Positions 45,173-57,740 of a stretch of DNA of 64,000 nt are shown here, in pieces. The notes under the pieces were generated by a model. The model did not search any database, was not told the DNA's origin, and was given only the letters and a program-made list of their open reading frames with translations. The first letter of the stretch is position 1. Every line of letters begins with the position of its first letter. The position numbers were made by a program, and so were the translations under genes. Where the stretch lies: assembly GCA_036874045.1 (NCBI GenBank), contig JAZBRI010000003.1:7452501-7516500 (forward strand). Direction: 5' to 3'. The stretch is from Cymodocea nodosa. Taxonomy: Eukaryota; Streptophyta; Magnoliopsida; Alismatales; Cymodoceaceae.

Positions 45173-45360
45173 TGCGTCTCCGCCCGATCGATCGACATCT
45201 GCCGGTCTGCGCTCAGCCACCCACTGCTGCAGCTCGACCGCGCAACCGCATTCGGCCCCTTTCGCACGCCGCCCGCGCAGCTGCAAGCCGTCCGCACTTT
45301 CGGTAAAATGGGTTATACATGGGACCGGGGCGCCCGCAGTCGTGAAACCGGGCCCTATAT
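45173..45360. other. Short GC-rich island adjoining the kinase fragment
   Basis: Rich in CGCCCG, GCAGCT and CCGCACT runs, unlike its AT-rich surroundings. The kinase homology ends exactly where it begins. It has open frames on both strands without recognisable domains. Possibly an exon fragment of another gene captured next to the kinase piece. Confidence 0.4.
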
Positions 45361-45535
45361 GGTATTCGGATATCCATATTCATCAGATTCAGAAAAATAC
45401 CACATCCAGATCCGAATTCGTATTCGAGAAAAGGTACCAACATTCGGATCTAGATCTCAATCCAAACGAATATTTTGGATATATCCGGATACGGATCCAA
45501 AATTTATCTAGATATCCGGATCTGATTTGCACTCC
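45355..45535. repeat. Degenerate GGATATCCGGAT block
   Basis: Variants of CGGATATCC, CCGAATTCG, CGGATCTAGATC, TATCCGGATACGGATCC and GATATCCGGATCTG follow one another for about 170 bases. Most are palindromic hexamer or octamer steps (GATATC, GGATCC, GAATTC, AGATCT). The block ends GATTTGCACTCC. Such stretches occur in several plant transposon families, but I cannot assign one. Confidence 0.5.
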
Positions 45536-45539
45536 TACG

Positions 45540-47010
45540 TGTGTGTTACTCCTGGTAGGTCAGATGTAATATAGAAGAAGGTCACATGTGTAATTCATCG
45601 AGGTCACATGCAATAAATTAATAACAAAGTCATTTCTACTCTATATCTAAGTCACATGCGCTTGTCAATAAGTTCCATTCAGATACATGTGATCATCATT
45701 TAGATCACATAAGCCCTCCCCCGTGTGATGGGAGACCTGAACGTAAAGAGTTTTACTTGGTGGTAAAGAAATATTTTATTTCAAAATTGATTAATCTTAA
45801 GAAAATAGATTTACCATAATATAAAGTTTAGGTTCAACTACATTTAATGTAACGTTAACACTTTCTTTCTAACACATGCTTCCTTGCACTTGTTACTTCC
45901 TTTTATGGTCTACAAGTGTCTTACGACTAAACATACACGAACTCAACTCTAATGCTTTACAATTCTATTTCTAGAAGTTAGAAATACATATATGAAAAGG
46001 CTACAAAGACAATGGCAACCATCTGTATTTACCATTTACGTCCGTAAATTCTGAAACTAACATGAGAATGCTTCTATTAATTGCTCCATCTGGTCGAACA
46101 TTTGATATATGTTCTATGGAAAAAAAAAAACTTATAACGTACTAGCTAGACATGAACAATTTCATGATTCATTTACACGCCTGCAGTGGCCTACTAGATC
46201 ATGAGCATTTAAGATATCTTTTCTTTCATATGTTAGGAATCTTAATGGTTTAATTTCTTGCAACATTAGGTTGGATTGTGAGGGTCACATGCTTGATAGA
46301 ATGGAATTAGTGTCCTCAGACTATGACTACGTACACAGCAAACGAGTTAAGATGGTTGTGGAAATTCTAGAGGAATCAAGAACGTACAAGAGTAGCAAAA
46401 AATTCATAGAGGATTGTGCTATTGAAAAATACACTAACAGAGAGGTCCATTGCATTCATAAATGGAAACACACCTTAGTTAATCTATCTTCAATAGTTGT
46501 ATATATATCGACTAACTTTATTAACATGTATTCACTGATCAAGTCAAAATGTATTACAACAAATCGGGTAGAAAATTTTGTTAATTAGACAAGGTCACAA
46601 GTATGTGCAAATCAGGTTATAACTACTCAAAAATGGTAATATTGTAAAACAAATAGCAGGTATGTGCAAATCAAGTTGCATCTATTCACATATTAGGTCA
46701 TGGCTACTAAACAAACTCTTTTATAGCATTGTGCAAATCAAGTTACATGTATTCACAAATCAAATCACATGTATTCCCAAATCAGGTCATAACTACTTAC
46801 AAATCAAAATCTTTATGAATTGAGGGCAGCACAGTGACATTCAATCCATGTTACATGTGCTCACAAATTGGGTCACATGTATACATACATCAGGTCACAA
46901 AACACATATTGATTAGTTCATATATGAACAACTAGGTTACAACTAACCACTGTAAAGGTCACTTCCATATTTTAATCAGGTCTCATGTATACATAAATCA
47001 GTTCACAAGT
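45540..47010. repeat. Dispersed AGGTCACATGT / CAAATCAGGTCA motifs
   Basis: More than fifteen variants of GGTCACATG or CAGGTTACATG occur, densest at 45555-45720 and 46600-47000 (for example AAATCAAGTTACATGTATTC at about 46736). Spacing is irregular at 25-60 bases, so this is a decayed tandem array or subterminal repeat set. The ORF at 46271-46588 inside the gap has no recognisable domain, and I do not call it a gene. Confidence 0.5.
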
Positions 47011-48522
47011 AATAGAGTATTGCATGATTATGGAGATTTTGATGTGCTAATCATTCAAAAGATTGACAGTACTGTTTTCTTTAAGTGAATACTTGGACAA
47101 TCAAAGACCAACAACTAGGGTTCAAAGGAGTCCAAGAAACAAATCATAGAAAATAAAAACAAACTAAAATTAACCATGATACTTTGATCCAAAAATAGTA
47201 TAAAATTTCAAGAACTTATGGAATTATCAAGTTGAATGGCCAACTGAAGTTTGGAAATCAAAGTTATTGATTTTATAGTTGAGGGTATTTATAACACGGT
47301 AATAACTCGTCTAGAAAAATGATAATTACATGAACAGATTTGGAAAACATGTGTTGAAGGAAAAAAGAGTGCTTGAACAAAAGGACTTTGTGTTTTTGAA
47401 AAGAATATGATTTGATCTCACGGACTTTGTGTGGTTTCCAAAGCAAGTGTAAATCTTGTGGTATCCATTTACTTGCTCACATTTTTCAAATTTTAAAAGA
47501 TCATATAAAAATATCTAACTAAGAGGTTGTTGTATATATATGTTTAGTTTCATTTTTTCAAAAAATAATGATTTTTAGAATGTAAAGAATTTCTTGAGAT
47601 TTTTATTTTTTATAAGTATAAAAATAAATACCTCATGTTTTTATATTCCTTAATGAATATTATTGTTATGATTTCAGTATAATTTTAACTAATAATGCAT
47701 AGTATTTTGTCATTGATAATATCATATATTATTTTGTAACTTATCAATTATTTCTTTATACTTATTTTAGAATGAATGAAAATATTATTAAATATATAAT
47801 AAAATGAAATAAGTCTGTGCTACAATATGCCGTTTTAATATTTATAAGATTTCATCAACATGAAATGATGTTTTAAAAATAATATATAATTCTTCATATT
47901 TTCAATTTATTATTCATGAACTTAAATTGGATTTCATTTGAATTGTTAAGCATGTGGAAGGTCGATTAATTGACAACCACTTCTTACATTTTTAAATTAC
48001 CACATTAATTTACTTGCATGACCTCAAAAACTATTTTTAATAACGTACAATTACATCCAATGGTATGCAAATGACATAATAATTTTGAAGAATATTCATG
48101 TCAAAATTAACTATAATATTCCAATGATTAACAACTATAATCAAGAATATTGATAGCATAATTAAAATAAACTATAATTTATTATCATATAATATCATTT
48201 TATTAAAATTAACTGTTAATGAAGAATATTGATACTGGCAATTTTGTGACGTTATATATTAATCAAAGAAGGAAGAAAACTGAACACATGTAAGACAGTA
48301 ATATGTGGTTGGAAAGCAAGCATAGAAATAAAACACTGCCCTCTTTTTCTTTTTTTCTGATTTATTTATACAAACACCCAAAAACAAAAAAAAGCCTCGT
48401 CGTCTTCAACAAGTGCTCGGAGACCCCTCAGAACTTGGGCTCCGAGCTCCGTCGAGAGAGGGCTGGCTACGTCCTTCTGCTTTCTTTTTACATTCTTCTG
48501 CTCTCAAATCTCCCCAAATCTC
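47011..48522. other. AT-rich intergenic DNA and 3' flank of the YUCCA gene
   Basis: No gene seen. On the minus strand an AATAAA (48361-48366), about 160 bases downstream of the YUCCA stop codon, is a possible polyadenylation signal. Confidence 0.45.
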
Positions 48523-49902
48523 TCAATAGAACACCGAAATGCATCTTCTATGGCAGGCGGCATGCTTCTTTGCCTGCTTCGTCTCCTCCTTCCACGCACT
48601 GCCGATATCGCCGGCGATCTTCCTGGCGTCCATGGACAGCCCGGAGAGGCCTTTCATGGTGAACCCGGCGGCGTACAGCCTGGAATTCCCTTTCCACCCG
48701 TTGGGGAACCCATTCTTGGCGAAGAACTCTGGTTGCTGCAACCACGAGGGGACGTTGCTCCTGTACCCCGTGGCGAACACGACGGCGTCGAAGTCGAGGA
48801 TGCGGCCGTCGACGAACTGGGCACCGTAGGGAGTGAAGCGCTTGACACCTGGCACCACCTCTATCTCACCGGACTCGATCTTGGCCAACGCTCCGATGTC
48901 GAGAACAGGGGTCTTCCCCTCCGTGTCCTTGAGCTCCATGGGACCGAGGTGTGGGCGTGAGAGTCCGTACTTCTTCATACTCCCCAGCAACAGCCATGCC
49001 AAGACGACCAGGATTTTGTCCACCAGCCACAGTGGCAGCCATGCCATCATCAGAACCGCTAGCTCAAACGTGGATTTGCCGAAGACTTCCCTTGGAAGAA
49101 CATGAACCTGCGGAACATATAATTAGTCGACGACGAGGTGGGTGATCAGATATCTATATACAAAGAGGTCGGTGCACCGACCACGTCGGTTGACCTTGAT
49201 TTGGGTGAATCAGCGTATAATATATATATATATGCTTACCGAGTCACGGACGACCATGGACGGGGAGGCGCCGTGGTGACAGAGGTCAAGGCAAACCTCC
49301 ATGCCGGAGTTGCCGCACCCCACCACCATGACCTTCTTCCCACGGTAGGGCTCCCCGGACTTGTAGTCGGCGGCGTGGACCATCTCCCCCTCGAACTCCC
49401 CCATGCCCTCGAACTCCGGCACGACGCACTCCGCATTCTCCCCGGTGGCCACCACGAGGAACTGGCAGATGTACTCCACCTCGGCGGCGGCTCCCCTGGC
49501 AACCCTCACCCTCCAAAGGCCGCACGTGTGGTCGTACCTGGCGGACACGACGGACTCGTTGAAGTGAGGGTTGATGTCGAACTGGCGGGCGTAGGACTGG
49601 AGGTAGGACACGAACTGGTCTCTGGAGGGGTACTCGGGGAAGTGGGGAGGGAAGGGGAGCCTAGGGAGCTGGCAGAAACGCTTGGGGAGGTGGAGCTTGA
49701 GGCGGTCGTAGGTACGCTTCTGCCAGAGGGAGGCGATGCAGTCGGAGCGTTCGAGGACGACGAAGGGGACGCCGCTCTCTCGGAGGCAGGCGGCGACCGC
49801 CAGCCCCGACGGGCCGGCGCCGACGATGACGGGGCCATTCACCAACTTGGAGCGGCCGGAGAAGAGGCTGCGTTCGTCTGGGGTGGTGGTGGACGTACTC
49901 AT
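48523..49902 (-). CDS. YUC: YUCCA flavin monooxygenase (indole-3-pyruvate to auxin), two exons
   Basis: Encodes a 415-residue protein from exon 1 (49902-49240, 221 codons) and exon 2 (49107-48523). The 132-base intron has GTAAGC and CCGCAG borders and phase 0. YUCCA enzymes convert indole-3-pyruvate to indole-3-acetic acid with FAD, NADPH and O2. Motifs: FAD site GAGPSG (residues 28-33), FMO-type '[19 protein letters not shown]', ATGEN (152-156), NADPH site GCGNSG (195-200) and FATGY (332-336). Length is normal for the family. '[20 protein letters not shown]', '[15 protein letters not shown]' and the C-terminal HRRCIS point to the YUC3/5/7/8/9 clade. Met 49902 was chosen because family homology starts just after it; an in-frame Met at 50034 would add 44 Pro/Ser/Thr/Leu-rich residues and lies upstream of the TATA box. 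The exons are GC-rich against AT-rich flanks. It appears intact. Confidence 0.93.
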
Positions 49903-50012
49903 CCGGTCGGGAAGTGGACTGGTCGATCGAGGAAGGAGTAAGAGAAGAGTGGGAGTAGGAGAGATCGATGTTGTGTTGGTGTGGAGTGAAGGGGGTTGGA
50001 GGCAGGTGGGTG

Positions 50013-50024
50013 GTATATATAGCA
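50013..50024 (-). promoter_or_regulatory. TATA box of the YUCCA gene
   Basis: The minus strand reads GCTATATATACC, about 110 bases upstream of the ATG at 49902. The expected transcript start, some 30 bases downstream, would give a pyrimidine-rich leader of about 80 bases (CTCTCCTACTCCCACTC...). This also argues against the in-frame Met at 50034. Confidence 0.7.
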
Positions 50025-50039
50025 TGATCACCATTATGC

Positions 50040-53000
50040 CTGCATGTGATTTGAGATGATCACCTGTGCTTCAAAATCTCTGGTTGGATTAGTTTAATCA
50101 AGGAAGTGCATGGTGTGTGTGTGTGTTTATTTAATTCATTCTAGTTAAGTTAAGTTAAGAGGTGCAAACATCATATATACTGACACTAAAACAGTATTAC
50201 ATCTCATTGCATAATTAATATATTGTAGGCTAGCTAGCTAACTGCTGTTTTTTATGTTGGAGAATTAACAGAAATGACTTTGTTTTCCATCTTCCCTTCG
50301 TCTATTAATCACTTGTATGTTGTTCTGAACCATCATGTATGCATGCTTTGATCGATCCTCGTATTTTCAGTACTCAGATAGCTAAGCTGGTTTGCTCTAC
50401 CCATGCATGTTTGCCTGTTTTTCCCAGGATTCTCCAGCATTCACTGAAGCCAACATCACAATGCAATGACCGCCAACATTTATAGATTGAAGCAATTAAT
50501 TTGCCCTCCATTCAACAGTACGTGCTGCCATTCTAAGATAATTCTTTGTATGGAACCAACCGTAGGATGTGTAAGTAGTCTTTCGCTCTAAAGTGAACGA
50601 AGAGATCTTGAAAACTGTTTTTTTTTTTTTTAATATTGCTTATTTTCATCTAAAGCATGTTCTTGAAAATGGTTGTGTTTTTTTTTTTTTGCAACTTTGA
50701 AAATGGCTGATGTTGCTTAATTAGTTTCTTCCGTCTCAAACGAGAAAATATCATTTGCACAAATAAATAATGGTAAACCTATAATCCACATTCTTCCTTC
50801 AAATTAACTTTGTAAAATGAAAACAAACAACTACACTCAATCTCTATTAATGTTTTCGCTCTTTCTGCCGTATCTGTTTTTGATAATATTTACCACATAT
50901 TTCTTTTCTCAGGAGCCTTGCTACATAAGGAAAAATCTTCTATTATTGGCCAAAATACATATGTTTGTTTGTTCCACCATGCCTCTAATGTGTCTCAAAG
51001 GCCTCTTTGGTCACTCCAATTTTTTTTTTTTAAAGTAGCCTATTGGTTCGAGGGTTTGAAATTGCATTTCTAAAGATACCGAAAAGAGATTTCATCACCG
51101 AAATACATGGTAATGTCTTTCCAGTCGCTCCAATTAAACAAACATGTAAGAGAGCTACGTACGTACCACCAACACATCCTCCAAAGCAAACCCTAATTAT
51201 CGCTAGGGGACGGAGGAGCTTCGAGGCTTCTTCCTAGGTCGGTGCTCCTTGGAAATCAAGCAACCAAGCTTGTGAGTTATTAAACCTAAAGGTGAGCTTT
51301 GAAAAACCCCAAATGCATGCAATGAGGTGCTTTTTCTTCTCTTTTGAGGAGAGTACTTAGGACAAACGAATAAAGGCTAGATCGATGATCATGGCGGACA
51401 CTGGCATGCCATTGTTCTCGTGCTACTCTTGATGGAGTCCCCCATTAGATTAATAAATCATGTGGGTTGCTCCTTCAAATAAATCATGATTATTGCTGTG
51501 TCAAGATGTAAAATCAGCACCATTTGATTCCATGGATGCTTGCTTGTACGTATTTTATTTCTCTCTCGCGATCTCTCTATCTCTCTCCTGCACACGCAAC
51601 TGTTGATTTGGTTGTGACCATGTTATGTTATGAAAAAAGAAGTTGAAGAAGCAGAAGAAGATACCCACACCATATGATTGAGTCAATAACCCAAAGAACC
51701 ACAGACGTTGCTTTATCAGAAGAGGAAAATGCTAATTTTTCTCCAACCCCTTTCATCACAATACAAAATAGTTAATGTATAACAACTGACAGCAGATAAC
51801 ATAGTCTACTCTCATCTTTTAAAGCAAGTAAAAGGTTCTAGATTCGAATACACAAAAAAAAAAAAAAAACTAGCATTATCAAAAAAAATAACGATATGGA
51901 GATCATCCTGGTTAGTTGCTCAATCCCATTCCATAACTACATATGTTTTCTCTCTTTTTCCATTGAAATGTGGGGACAATTCAATTCAAAACGAGTTGAT
52001 AAGTGAAAAAAAATCAAACATTACATTAATTGTTGAAATTCCTTCCCCATTTTGAATGCAATAGTATTTTAACATTCTTCTTCTTAACCTTTCGTTATCT
52101 TCTTTTTAGGTCCTGCAGGTAATCTTATTTTTTGACCAAATGAATATCATTTTCAATGTAGAACCATTCTAACAACAACCAATATTGTAATTGAAATGCA
52201 AGATTCTCTTGTACGATGAATTAATTAGAAGATTAATTAACTATGTTATTTTTTTGCTGTTAGTATGTATATTTCTTCATTTGCCGAAAGACGAACCCTC
52301 ATGCAGATCAACTAATCTGCTCAATTTAATCCCATCTTTCTCCAAAGTGGCATGCAGATTAGGTGAGCCGTAAGCTACTACAATACATATAAATATATTC
52401 ATCGATTCCCACAACGGATGGTTTAGCGTCACATGGTGCGCACCGATTGCATTATCATCATTTGGCGAGGAGAGAGCACATTGCCCTCACTGATCTCTAG
52501 GAAAAATATGCATATGATAGATGGCTTGGATAAGACAAGAGCCAGCGCGCAAAGAGGGAAGGGCAGAAGATCTTGTCAATTTATTCAGGAGGCGATCTAA
52601 CTTGATCTTAATTGGTCATTACCAAAAGAAAAGAAAGCAAAAAACCATGATCTTAATTGGTTTCCATGCATGCCCGGCCACTTGCTTTGTTTTATTCCCC
52701 CAATGAAATTTCACGATCGCCGCTTGCCCTGCAGGTGGGTTGGTTGGTCGGTTGCTTCAGTTTATTCGGTCGGTTGGAATACCGTTGGAGAGGAGCCTGT
52801 AGTTTAGGGTTTGGGCAAGTGACATGTGCCATGTGGCAAGATGCCACTTTGCATCGCGAAATATGTACATATATATATATCATCAGTATACCACAGTACT
52901 TACTTAATTATCCATGTATATATTATGATAACCCTATTTCTTGCATAACCAGATTTCACTGATATATGTTGATGTATATATGCATATACAACATACCTAT

Positions 53001-56000
53001 GATTGTGTGTATGTGTGTGTGTGTATGGAAATTTCACAGAATTTCCTGTTAAAGATAGGGATTTTCCTTTCAAGATTTTTATTATTTTCTTCTATTTTCA
53101 GATTTACATATCACAACAAACAGTAGGATAACACAATTGATTTTCTATTCCATTATGAAGGAAGAGATCTTGGATTCATATTCAAGCAAATATGTACACT
53201 ACAATTAATTATAAAAAAAAAACTTTAAAAGCACATGTGTATGTATTTTTCCTGATATTATTCATTTGCTTCCATTTTTCATACATTTATGTTGACAATT
53301 TTTTTATTGCAAGTAATTAGGATGTATTAAAGTTTTGAAACCACATTGTAAGGTTTTTATTTTGGTCTTCACATGAGGAAACACATGGTTTTAAAAGGTG
53401 TTTGAAAAATGTAGTCTCTTCCGGGAAAAAAATGTTGGGCCTCTTTTTCTCAAATCAAATTTTTGACATAAAAATGTGGGGTTTTGAAATGCATTTTTTA
53501 TTTATTACAAAAAATATTAAATTATTATAAAAAAAAATATTTTTCAAAACTACATTTTTAGTAAAAAAAATTTGGTTTTATGAGTTTTGAAATAGGGACT
53601 TTAATTTATTTTAGAACTTGGTAAACTTTGAATGTATATTAATTTGTAGATTCCTTTCTTAGAAAATGTAAATAATTATAATTAGTCTTCAACTTTACTT
53701 TGAGAAAAGAAGATACAAGTTAAAATGTCTTAGAAACACTAGCAATACTATGAAAAAGTGACTGACTAACTTTTTTTTTTAATAGAATCAGATGTTGTTG
53801 TTGCTGCTTGCTTGATATGAGAGGAAACATGGTTATGGTGCGTATCTTCAATTCTCAGTAAGGATTTTTTTGGTATGATGTGTTTGAATATATTTTTATA
53901 AGAATAATTATAATTAACATTGGCATATTTAATTTTACCAAATTATATATCACTCAATTTTCCTGAAATTAATCACTTCATTACCTACCCGGAAACGCCT
54001 CCCTTGAATTCCAACGTAGGACGTTTTATTTTTGTTCTGATTTCTTCCAACAACCATACGATGATGAGTTTAAGATATTTTTTAGGTGTAATTTACGGGC
54101 TTAAATATATGTTCCCGTACGTAGATTCAAACTTACAATCTTGTAAGTGATGAGGAAGGTATTCACCACTTGGGTACGTAATGCTGTATTTTATCTTAAG
54201 AATCTTGTAAATCTTTTTTGAAAGATCGGCTTCTCCTTCTTCTTTTTACACGAGAAATTAAAAGTCACGTCCTTGGTGGGGTCTTTTTCCCTTTTAACTC
54301 GAGAGCGGCGGCGTCCGCCGGGCGCTGGTTCTCGTTCGTGGAAGGAAGAAAGAGCATGTGGTGGGGGCGGCGACGTCATTCATCGTTCCATCGTCCAACC
54401 CACCCCATCCAAGAAGCAAGCTTTCAGTTAATATATATATAAATAACCCAGCCTTTCTTAGGGGTTACCGATGCGTGCGGAAGCGAAGGCGTTCAGATGT
54501 TTCCAAGCACCACCACCGATGCCAAACGCTGCATGTAAATAGATCGATTACTTCGTTAAATTCCTCCGCCCTATGTTGCTGCTGGTATAGATATATATAT
54601 ATATATATATATATACATGTTAGGGTTTCCAATGTATATGTCATCATGTATTATTCATGGGTCTCCCGTACGTTACTGGTTTCTTCCATGGTCTGCCAAA
54701 CTTTTCATCTGCCTTCCTGGAAGAGACGCCGCTTCCTTTCGGCTTCGAAAGATCTTGTGCTGGTGGGTCTTGTTCGGAACTTGTATCAAGCTAGCTTTCT
54801 TTTTCTCTGCGGATCCAACTAGAAAAGGTTAATCATACCATCGTCTCTCGTTGGAAGCCTAATTAATAAAGATCCGCAAGTTGCCATATATTTATTTCTC
54901 ATTAATCACTTTCGAGGAATCTTTATATTCGATGCAGATGATGATGAGTGGCCATTTTGGATATTTAATTTATATTTTCATACCATAACAGGGGGAACAA
55001 TTTTTCCCGTATATTGTTGGTAAACTTTTTTTAATTGAAATTTCCTTTTCAAGAGTTCTATAAGACAGATAAGGATTTTTATTTTTTTTACATTGGTAAT
55101 TTTTACCTTTATTAAAATCCAAGAATTAATAAGAATTAGAAAAATATCATTATTCCTAATTGATTAATTAATTACCGTAATTAAGATTACACGAATCTTT
55201 CTTTGATTGTTGTTGTTGTTTGACTAAGCAATATCAACTTCTTTTAACCGTAGGATTCTTTGCCTGACAGAACAGAGATTCTGTGGTTTGTTTAACATCC
55301 AGCAATCATGATCACATGCCGCTTAACCTGCCTGCAGGTTCAGGGCCCCATCCTTAACCTAAACCAAATATTTTGATGGTTTCAAACTTTGATAACAAAT
55401 AATTTGTACCGTATTCATGTATGGAAAATTCGATCGGTGTGCAGCAGCTTCTTTTTCTCTTTTAATCGGATAAACCCCAGCACAGAAGCAACATGAAACC
55501 GTTTCTTACACATGCGTTTCGAGATCACCGGCGTTCATCAAACTAAAGCATAACCAAAGTAAACAGAGACGAAAAATCAATTTAAATACAATCATATATA
55601 TCTATAGGCTGCAAATTCAAGAACACGAACCTTTAGGTGAATTTAAATGCTGAGTGCCATCAATCAGAAGACGATGCATATGAGAATGTATCATCAAGTG
55701 ATGTAACTCAGAAGACGATGCCTCATGAAATTTTGAGCAGTAGTTAAGAGGGACATAAAAAGGCATGCATCGTCAGCAGACCGGAAAACTGAGCTTTCAA
55801 TATATAGCAGTTAGGAATTCTGTAATATAGCCCAGGAATCAATTCATGTAAGTCTTTAATTCAATGTTCCAAGCTCAATCTTATCATACTCCAACCTAAA
55901 ATAGATCAACTTTATGAAGATTCTCAGTGTATTTATTGTCCATTGCATTGTAGCATCTTCACCCTAATCACTATTCAATCTTATTAATTGTAAATTAATC

Positions 56001-56857
56001 ATCCATTATTTATCATATACAATGTTCAAACCTCAACCTATAACTCATACATATATCTATCCATTTATTGATATCACACGTTTTCTTCTCCCTCCAACAT
56101 GACGAGACCATAAATTATGACAAGACGAAATACATCTAAAAAAATTCGTCCTCTGGATATAATACATATACAGGCTTTTGGAGATTATTTGCAATCTCCA
56201 AAACTAGATCTATCACCATACCACACAAAATAATTTACAATTCATCATAACATCCAATAGAAAACACCAGCACTTGGTTACGTCCAAAATACATGAAAAC
56301 TGATACAAGAAAAACCAACTATAACCACGTAACAGGTATCCCAAACACATAACTACAGTCAAATGATTCTTGTGATCTCCTTCATACAACCATAGAAAAT
56401 ATGACCAACATGAATACATTGAGTTGCATGATGATTCAAAAAATGAAAGCTACAAAAGAAATCAACAAATGCATACCCTACGACATCATCAAAGTGATAA
56501 TTATTGTGGAGAATCTAACTCAACATGAATGCGTGAGAGGTGTGATCATGTTGATAAAATAAAATCAAGAAAAGTGAAATCCAAGAATCCTTAAATATAA
56601 AATCCAAAGATTAAATAGTCAAGTAATGAGCCAACACCTAATCTATTTAGAAAACTAATGAAAACATGTGTGAAACAATTATTCTAAATCCAATCGCAGA
56701 CAAAAATACATGATCAATGCAATTGGACATGGTAAGGGTTTCGAGAATACATGGGAAAGGTGTTACGTTCCTTAGAGTGCTTGATAAATTAGCCTCCCAT
56801 GTTATGCAAGTAGTGGTGCATAAATAAGATAAACTAAAAGCTGGATAATATCAAGAT
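50040..56857. other. Intergenic DNA upstream of the YUCCA gene
   Basis: I see no convincing gene. It contains poly-A/T runs, a GT-rich microsatellite near 53004-53025, a (TA)n microsatellite at about 54585-54615, and a CT-rich tract near 51555-51585. 54290-54420 is GC-richer but shows no domain in any frame. The first kilobases next to 50040 presumably hold YUCCA promoter elements. ORFs of up to 154 codons at 54.2-54.8 kb lack recognisable motifs. Confidence 0.5.
51780..51880 (+). repeat. Possible SINE-like 3' end
   Basis: GGTTCTAGATTCGAATAC followed within a few bases by a run of about 17 A. The TTCGAATNC core resembles a tRNA-type B box, and the A-tail fits a retroposed element. No A box was confirmed, so the assignment is weak. 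Confidence 0.2.
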
Positions 56858-57013
56858 TGTGGAAACACAAGAAATGGTGAAAGAAGTTTATTTATTCAAT
56901 AACATGACATAAGACATTTATTTATAGAGGTTATATAACAAGGACAAGACACACTTAACAATGTGAAACTAAACTCACACATACTTAATACAATAATATT
57001 CTATTTTCTAACA
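56858..57013 (-). repeat. 3' LTR of the TRIM-like element
   Basis: Minus-strand start TGTTAGAAAATAGAATATTA at 57013, end ...GTGTTTCCACA at 56858. Roughly 85% identical by eye to the partner at 57584-57740. Confidence 0.7.
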
Positions 57014-57583
57014 CTCTTCCTCAAGTTGAAGCATCCAACTTACAGTAAACAAACAAGGACAAACTAAACAAGGAAATATATAGTAGATAAAAATAATTAA
57101 AAGTAGTAGCAATATTATATGAGTAAGAGAAATGATCAAACCCTAATTAGCCACAATAAAACAAATGCAAATACTAATACACTGTTGACATCATTGGACT
57201 TGATTACATACATGCACCTATACATACAAAGAAAACTTGCACATGCTTTTATAATACAAACATCATCAATCATCTAATAAAGGTATGAATTGTTAACTCA
57301 AGGTATTCCACAAATCTCAGTAGATTGTTAATTTAAGGCATTCACAAATCATAAATCTTGTGGAGAATACACATCTTTGATAGAGCTAACATTGCTATAG
57401 CATCGAAAATCACACAAGAAGTAATTTATTGGAGATTGATTATAAAGTATTAAGCTTCTTCTTTTTTTCTTAACATAAGGCCTCTATATATAAAGGCTAC
57501 ACAGAAGAGAGGCCTATATAGAAGCCTCTGTACATAGACTCCAATGCCATGTTAAACTCTCAAAACCTAATATTCTAATATCA

Positions 57584-57740
57584 TGTAGAAACACAAGAAA
57601 TAGTAGAAGAAGTTTTATCTGTTTAATAACATAACATAAAACCTTTATTTACAGAGGTCACATAAGAAGGACAAAACATACTTAACAATGTAAGACTAAA
57701 CCCACACATACCTAATACAATAATATTCTATTCTTTAACG
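57584..57740 (-). repeat. 5' LTR of the TRIM-like element
   Basis: Minus strand runs from about 57740 (CGTTAAAGAATAGAATATTA, terminal TG mutated) to GTGTTTCTACA at 57584. Confidence 0.65.

Larger units (their letters stand above)
56858..57740 (-). mobile_element. Miniature LTR element (TRIM-like), minus strand
   Basis: Two direct repeats of about 156 bases flank 570 bases of noncoding DNA: 56858-57013 and 57584-57740. They start TGTGGAAACACAAGAAATGG and TGTAGAAACACAAGAAATAG. Both end near ATATTCTATT..CTAAC. On the minus strand CAACTTGAGGAAGAG directly precedes the TGTTAG start of the 3' repeat, the usual copia polypurine context. TGATATTAGAAT after the 5' repeat resembles a decayed TGGTATCAGAGC primer site. 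There is no coding capacity. No clear target duplication was found. Confidence 0.7.

Noticed and set aside
46271-46588. 105-codon plus-strand ORF
   Set aside because: No recognisable domain, and flanked by decayed repeats. It may be a chance frame.
49138-49941. 267-codon plus-strand ORF, and several other long ORFs on both strands at 48.5-50.1 kb
   Set aside because: They are shadows of the GC-rich YUCCA exons. The minus-strand frame alone has all family motifs and proper splice borders.
49903-50034. In-frame Met at 50034 as the YUCCA start
   Set aside because: It lies upstream of the TATA box at 50013-50024, and the extra 44 residues are low-complexity and outside family homology.
54358-54822. 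154-codon plus-strand ORF
   Set aside because: It crosses a (TA)n microsatellite and has no domain; the opposite strand is equally open nearby.
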